This document shows, in pieces, positions 61,013 to 64,000 of a stretch of DNA of 64,000 nt. The stretch is from Acidisphaera sp. S103 (lineage in GTDB: Bacteria; Pseudomonadota; Alphaproteobacteria; Acetobacterales; Acetobacteraceae), in NCBI RefSeq assembly GCF_009765975.1, contig NZ_LMUJ01000064.1:4659-68658 (forward strand), in the 5' to 3' direction. Each line of letters starts with the position of its first letter. The first letter of the stretch is position 1. Under the pieces are notes generated by a model. The model was given only the letters and a program-made list of their open reading frames with translations, searched no databases and was not told where the DNA came from. Position numbers and translations under genes: made by a program.

Positions 61013-61483
61013 ATGATTGACGTCAACGGTATGGCGCATGTGATCCTGACGGTCAGCCAGTGGGAAAAGGCGCGTGCGTTCTATGGCGAACTGCTGCCCT
61101 TCCTGGGCATGACGAAGGTCTACGACGGCAACAATTTCCTGTATCACGTGGGTGGGCGCACGGCGATCGGCATCCAGCGTTGCGCGCCGGAGCATGAGAA
61201 CGAGCGGTTCGTCCAGAACCGTGTGGGCTTGCACCATCTTTGCCTGCGGGCCAGGTCGCGCGAGGATGTCGATGCCGCCGCCGACAAGGTGCGTGCGATC
61301 GGCGGGCGTATCGATCGTGGACCTGTGGAGGGCGACTTCGCGCCCGGGTATTACTTCTTTGTCTTCGAGGATCCCGATGGCATCCGGCTGGAGGTGAACT
61401 TCGTTCCGGGCAAGGGGTTGTTGGTATCACCTGATAATCCATTGATCCCGAGCAGCGATCCGGACTGGGATCAGAATCCGTAG
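61013..61483 (+). CDS. VOC family dioxygenase/glyoxalase-like protein
   Basis: This 156-residue protein has metal-site motifs MAHVILTVSQWEKARAFY, VGLHHLCLRARS and DPDGIRLEVNF, giving the His/His/Glu triad expected of extradiol-dioxygenase or glyoxalase relatives. The start lies 93 bp from the divergent oxygenase gene. The BVMO gene follows 68 bp later on the same strand. A ring-cleavage or detoxification role is possible; the substrate is unknown. Confidence 0.87.
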   Translation: MIDVNGMAHVILTVSQWEKARAFYGELLPFLGMTKVYDGNNFLYHVGGRTAIGIQRCAPEHENERFVQNRVGLHHLCLRARSREDVDAAADKVRAIGGRIDRGPVEGDFAPGYYFFVFEDPDGIRLEVNFVPGKGLLVSPDNPLIPSSDPDWDQNP

Positions 61484-61551
61484 GCGGCTTGATATCGCGC
61501 CTGATCCGGAGCCTAATTTCGGGCAGTGGGAGATGGAAGGTAGTGACAACG

Positions 61552-63168
61552 ATGATGACGGACATCACGGGCGCCACCGAACTCGACGCACTGGTGGTTG
61601 GTGCGGGGTTCGCGGGGCTTTACCAACTGCTTTGCCTGCGTGATCGCCTTGGCCTGTCGGTGAAGGCGTTGGAGGCGGGCGCCGGCGTGGGTGGCACATG
61701 GTATTGGAACCGCTATCCCGGTGCCCGGTGTGATTCCGAGAGTCATGTTTACTGGTATACGTTCTCACCCGAGTTGATGCGCGAATGGGAATGGTCGGAG
61801 CGGTATCCGGGTCAGCCGGAGATTATGCGGTATCTGAACTTTGTCGCGGATCGGTTCGACCTGAAACGGGATATTCAGTTCAATACGCGTGTTGTGGCGG
61901 CGGAGTACGATGAGGCGGCGAACCGCTGGCGGGTGCGGACCGAAGCCGGCGAGACGTTTGTCGCGAAATTCCTGATTACCGCGGTCGGTTGCCTGTCCAC
62001 GGCGAATGTCCCGAAATTCGAGGGGTTGGAGAGTTTCGCTGGCGATTGGTATCACACGGGACAATGGCCGCATGAAGGGGTCGATTTCACCGGCAAGCGG
62101 GTCGGGATGATCGGCACCGGTTCGACCGGCATCCAGGCGGCGCCGGTGATCGCCGCATCGGCGGAGCATCTGACGGTGTTTCAGCGCACGGCGAATTACT
62201 CGGTGCCGGCGCGTAATGCGCCGCTGACATCGGAATTCCAGGGCTACATCAAGGAAAACGCGGCTGGGATCAGGGCGGTGACGCGAGAGACGCTGAACGG
62301 GATGGGGTTCCGGATCGAGGAACGCCTGGCCGTCGAGACTCCGGCGGAGGAACGCGAGGCGATTTACGAGGCCGCGTGGGAGCGTGGTGGGTTGCAGTTC
62401 CGCGCTGCGTTCAAGGACATGATGGTGGATAAGGCGGCGAACGACACGGCGGCGGATTTCGTCAAGCGTAAGATCCGCTCGATCGTGAAGGACCCCAGGA
62501 CGGCGGCGATCCTGTCGGACATCGATCATCCGTATGCGGCGAAGCGGCCGCCGATCGATACGAATTACTTCGAGACGTACAACCGGGCAAATGTCACGCT
62601 GGTGGATGTGAAGGCGGCGCCGATCCAGCGGATTACGCCGGCGGGGGTTTGCACGACGGAAGCCGAATATCCGCTGGATATCATCGTTTTCGCGACCGGA
62701 TTCGATGCGATGACCGGTCCGATGCTGCGGATGAATATTCGTGGGCGTGATGGCGTGGCGTTGCAAGACGTGTGGGACGCGGGGCCGCGCAACTACCTCG
62801 GGCTGCAGATCGCGGGGTTCCCCAATCTGTTCACGATCACGGGTCCCGGCAGTCCGTCCGTGCTGTGCAACATGCCGGTGGCGATCGAGCAGCACGCGGA
62901 CTGGATCACCGATTGCATCGCGCATATGCGGACGAAGGGCCTGGAACGGATCGAGGCCCGCCCCGAAGCGGTGGAGAAATGGGTGGCGGAGGTCAACGAT
63001 GTCGCCGGCAAGACTCTGCTGCCGCTGGCGACGCATTCCTGGTATTTGGGCGCTAACATTCCGGGCAAGCCGCGGGTGTTTATGCCTTACGCTGGTGGCA
63101 TGGTGCGGTATCGGGAGATTTGCCAGGACGTGGTGGCGCGGGGGTATGAAGGGTTTGCCTTGGCGTAG
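61552..63168 (+). CDS. Baeyer-Villiger-type FAD monooxygenase
   Basis: The 538-residue protein has two Rossmann motifs (VVGAGFAG at about 15-22; MIGTGSTGIQ near 185) and, between them, FAGDWYHTGQWP, matching the BVMO fingerprint FxGxxxHTxxWP. BVMOs insert oxygen next to a ketone using NADPH and O2. GGAAGG upstream supports the ATG at 61552 (or 61555); the 21-codon extension lacks similarity. It follows the VOC gene and precedes a convergent SDR gene. Confidence 0.92.
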   Translation: MMTDITGATELDALVVGAGFAGLYQLLCLRDRLGLSVKALEAGAGVGGTWYWNRYPGARCDSESHVYWYTFSPELMREWEWSERYPGQPEIMRYLNFVADRFDLKRDIQFNTRVVAAEYDEAANRWRVRTEAGETFVAKFLITAVGCLSTANVPKFEGLESFAGDWYHTGQWPHEGVDFTGKRVGMIGTGSTGIQAAPVIAASAEHLTVFQRTANYSVPARNAPLTSEFQGYIKENAAGIRAVTRETLNGMGFRIEERLAVETPAEEREAIYEAAWERGGLQFRAAFKDMMVDKAANDTAADFVKRKIRSIVKDPRTAAILSDIDHPYAAKRPPIDTNYFETYNRANVTLVDVKAAPIQRITPAGVCTTEAEYPLDIIVFATGFDAMTGPMLRMNIRGRDGVALQDVWDAGPRNYLGLQIAGFPNLFTITGPGSPSVLCNMPVAIEQHADWITDCIAHMRTKGLERIEARPEAVEKWVAEVNDVAGKTLLPLATHSWYLGANIPGKPRVFMPYAGGMVRYREICQDVVARGYEGFALA

Positions 63169-63190
63169 TCATTACGGGTACGCGTGAAAC

Positions 63191-63307
63191 GACCGGCGAG
63201 TGCCGCCGGGCCCTCATCGTCATGGCGGGCGCAGGCCCGCCATCCACGACTTGCAGTGTGTGTCTCGAAAAAGGCGTGGATAGCGGGCCTTCGCCCGCTA
63301 TGACGGG
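63191..63307 (-). repeat. Dispersed repeat family A, diverged inverted copy
   Basis: Read on the minus strand, TATCCACGCCTTTTTCGAGA, then GTGGATGGCGGGC and GCCATGACGATGAG match the core of the repeats at 25158 and 40220. The AT-rich left end and the CGAGCCCT right end are missing. It separates the convergent BVMO and SDR genes. Confidence 0.65.
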
Positions 63308-63354
63308 ACGGGGCGGTTGTGCGGATGCCGAAGCACTTATTGAACCATGAATAC

Positions 63355-64000
63355 TTAGTTGCGCCGACCGGGGGCGATGTCCACCAGCATGCCGCCATCC
63401 ACCGGCAGTGATACGCCGGTGATGAAATCGGCTTCGTCGGACGCCAGGAATAACGCCGCGTTGGCGACGTCCCAGGCGGTGCCCTGACGGCCTCGCAGGG
63501 GGACACGGGCATCGCGTTCGCGCATGATTTCGTCGCGCGGCTTGTTGATGGTCCGGGACCGCACATCGACGGCCATCGGTGTCGCCATCAGGCCCGGCAG
63601 GATGGCATTCGCGCGGATGCCGAATTCGGCATTGCGGATCGCCAGTTGCTGCGTGAAGGCGATCATGCCGGCTTTCGTCGTCTTGTAGGCGACGTTCGGG
63701 TAGTTTTCCCACGCGGAAATCGACGAAATCATCAGGATCACGCCGGATTTCTGTGCGCGCATGATCGGCAGTGCGTGCTTGCAGGCCATGACCGCGCCGC
63801 GGAGGTTCACGGTGTTGATGAAGTCGAACGCGTCCTCGGTGATTTCCGTCACCGGTGCGTCGCCGCCGGCCACCGAGATGCCGACATTGTAGTGCAGGAT
63901 GTCGATACGGCTGAAGCGTGCATGCGCGGCTTCGATGGCAGCCTTCAATTCGGATTCATGCGCCACGTCGGCGCGGGCGGTTTCACATTCGCCACCTTCC
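63355..64000 (-). CDS. SDR family oxidoreductase, partial (5' end outside window)
   Basis: The frame runs off the right edge, so the N-terminal NAD(P)-binding motif is not seen. Visible are LHYNVGIS (NAG-like position), SSISAWENYPNVAYKTTKAG with the catalytic Ser, Tyr and Lys, ANAILPG and the C-terminal SLPVDGGML. Short-chain dehydrogenases interconvert alcohols and ketones with NAD(P). As neighbour of the BVMO and VOC genes it would fit oxidation of an alcohol to the ketone that a BVMO attacks (inference). Confidence 0.9.
   Translation of the reverse strand, partial: EGGECETARADVAHESELKAAIEAAHARFSRIDILHYNVGISVAGGDAPVTEITEDAFDFINTVNLRGAVMACKHALPIMRAQKSGVILMISSISAWENYPNVAYKTTKAGMIAFTQQLAIRNAEFGIRANAILPGLMATPMAVDVRSRTINKPRDEIMRERDARVPLRGRQGTAWDVANAALFLASDEADFITGVSLPVDGGMLVDIAPGRRN

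Overview
The window is GC-rich DNA with dense, often translationally coupled genes. Gene content points to an alphaproteobacterium, most likely Acetobacteraceae (inference): very large beta-helix proteins ending in a Hint_2-type domain, an ECF sigma/NrsF pair, frc/rbs-type sugar ABC transporters and many flavin oxygenases. I saw no rRNA, tRNA, CRISPR array, intact transposase or prophage gene.

Layout: (1) 35-3609, minus strand: a double-GNAT acetyltransferase and two tandem paralogous aspartate-type aminotransferases. (2) 3741-15158: a tandem array of giant repeat proteins. It holds the 3' remnant of a lost copy, a 986-residue copy and a 2474-residue copy. Both intact copies are preceded by a Crp/Fnr-type dyad. 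(3) 15193-18427: an eroded strip with a triply broken membrane-protein pseudogene, a small hypothetical gene, a NIPSNAP gene, a HicB-like remnant and an M20-type amidohydrolase. (4) 18749-25142: a signalling operon of a triple-receiver hybrid kinase, CheR, CheB and a receiver-kinase-receiver protein, with no chemoreceptor. (5) 25158-26904: dispersed repeats, a hydrolase fragment, a small iron-permease-family protein and a proline-rich protein. (6) 26950-36125: an envelope methionine-sulfoxide and redox repair block. On the minus strand are msrB-msrA-dipZ and a DUF1223 gene; on the plus strand are an ECF sigma factor, NrsF-like anti-sigma factor, cytochrome b, a YedY/sulfite-oxidase-type molybdoenzyme and a PRC-barrel protein. 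Three exact GTAACC-N16-CGAA elements precede the three transcription units, which suggests one sigma regulon. (7) 36317-40165: four overlapping genes (DUF2064 transferase, GT-C membrane glycosyltransferase, radical SAM/SPASM, DPM1-like GT2) that look like an uncharacterised glycoconjugate pathway.

(8) 40220-46268: repeats, glyoxalase-fold proteins, a GMC oxidoreductase, two DNA glycosylases and a decayed metzincin protease whose zinc site is gone. (9) 46269-54813: an SMP-30 lactonase and two sugar ABC transporters pointing at each other. (10) 55009-64000: an MHS-type MFS transporter, an amino-acid-type ABC importer without its ATPase, and a run of flavin and VOC oxygenases ending in a partial SDR gene, probably a catabolic island for an organic nutrient.

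The strongest candidates for something new are the sigma-box repair regulon (6), the radical SAM/glycosyltransferase operon (7), and the giant Hint-tailed beta-helix array (2).
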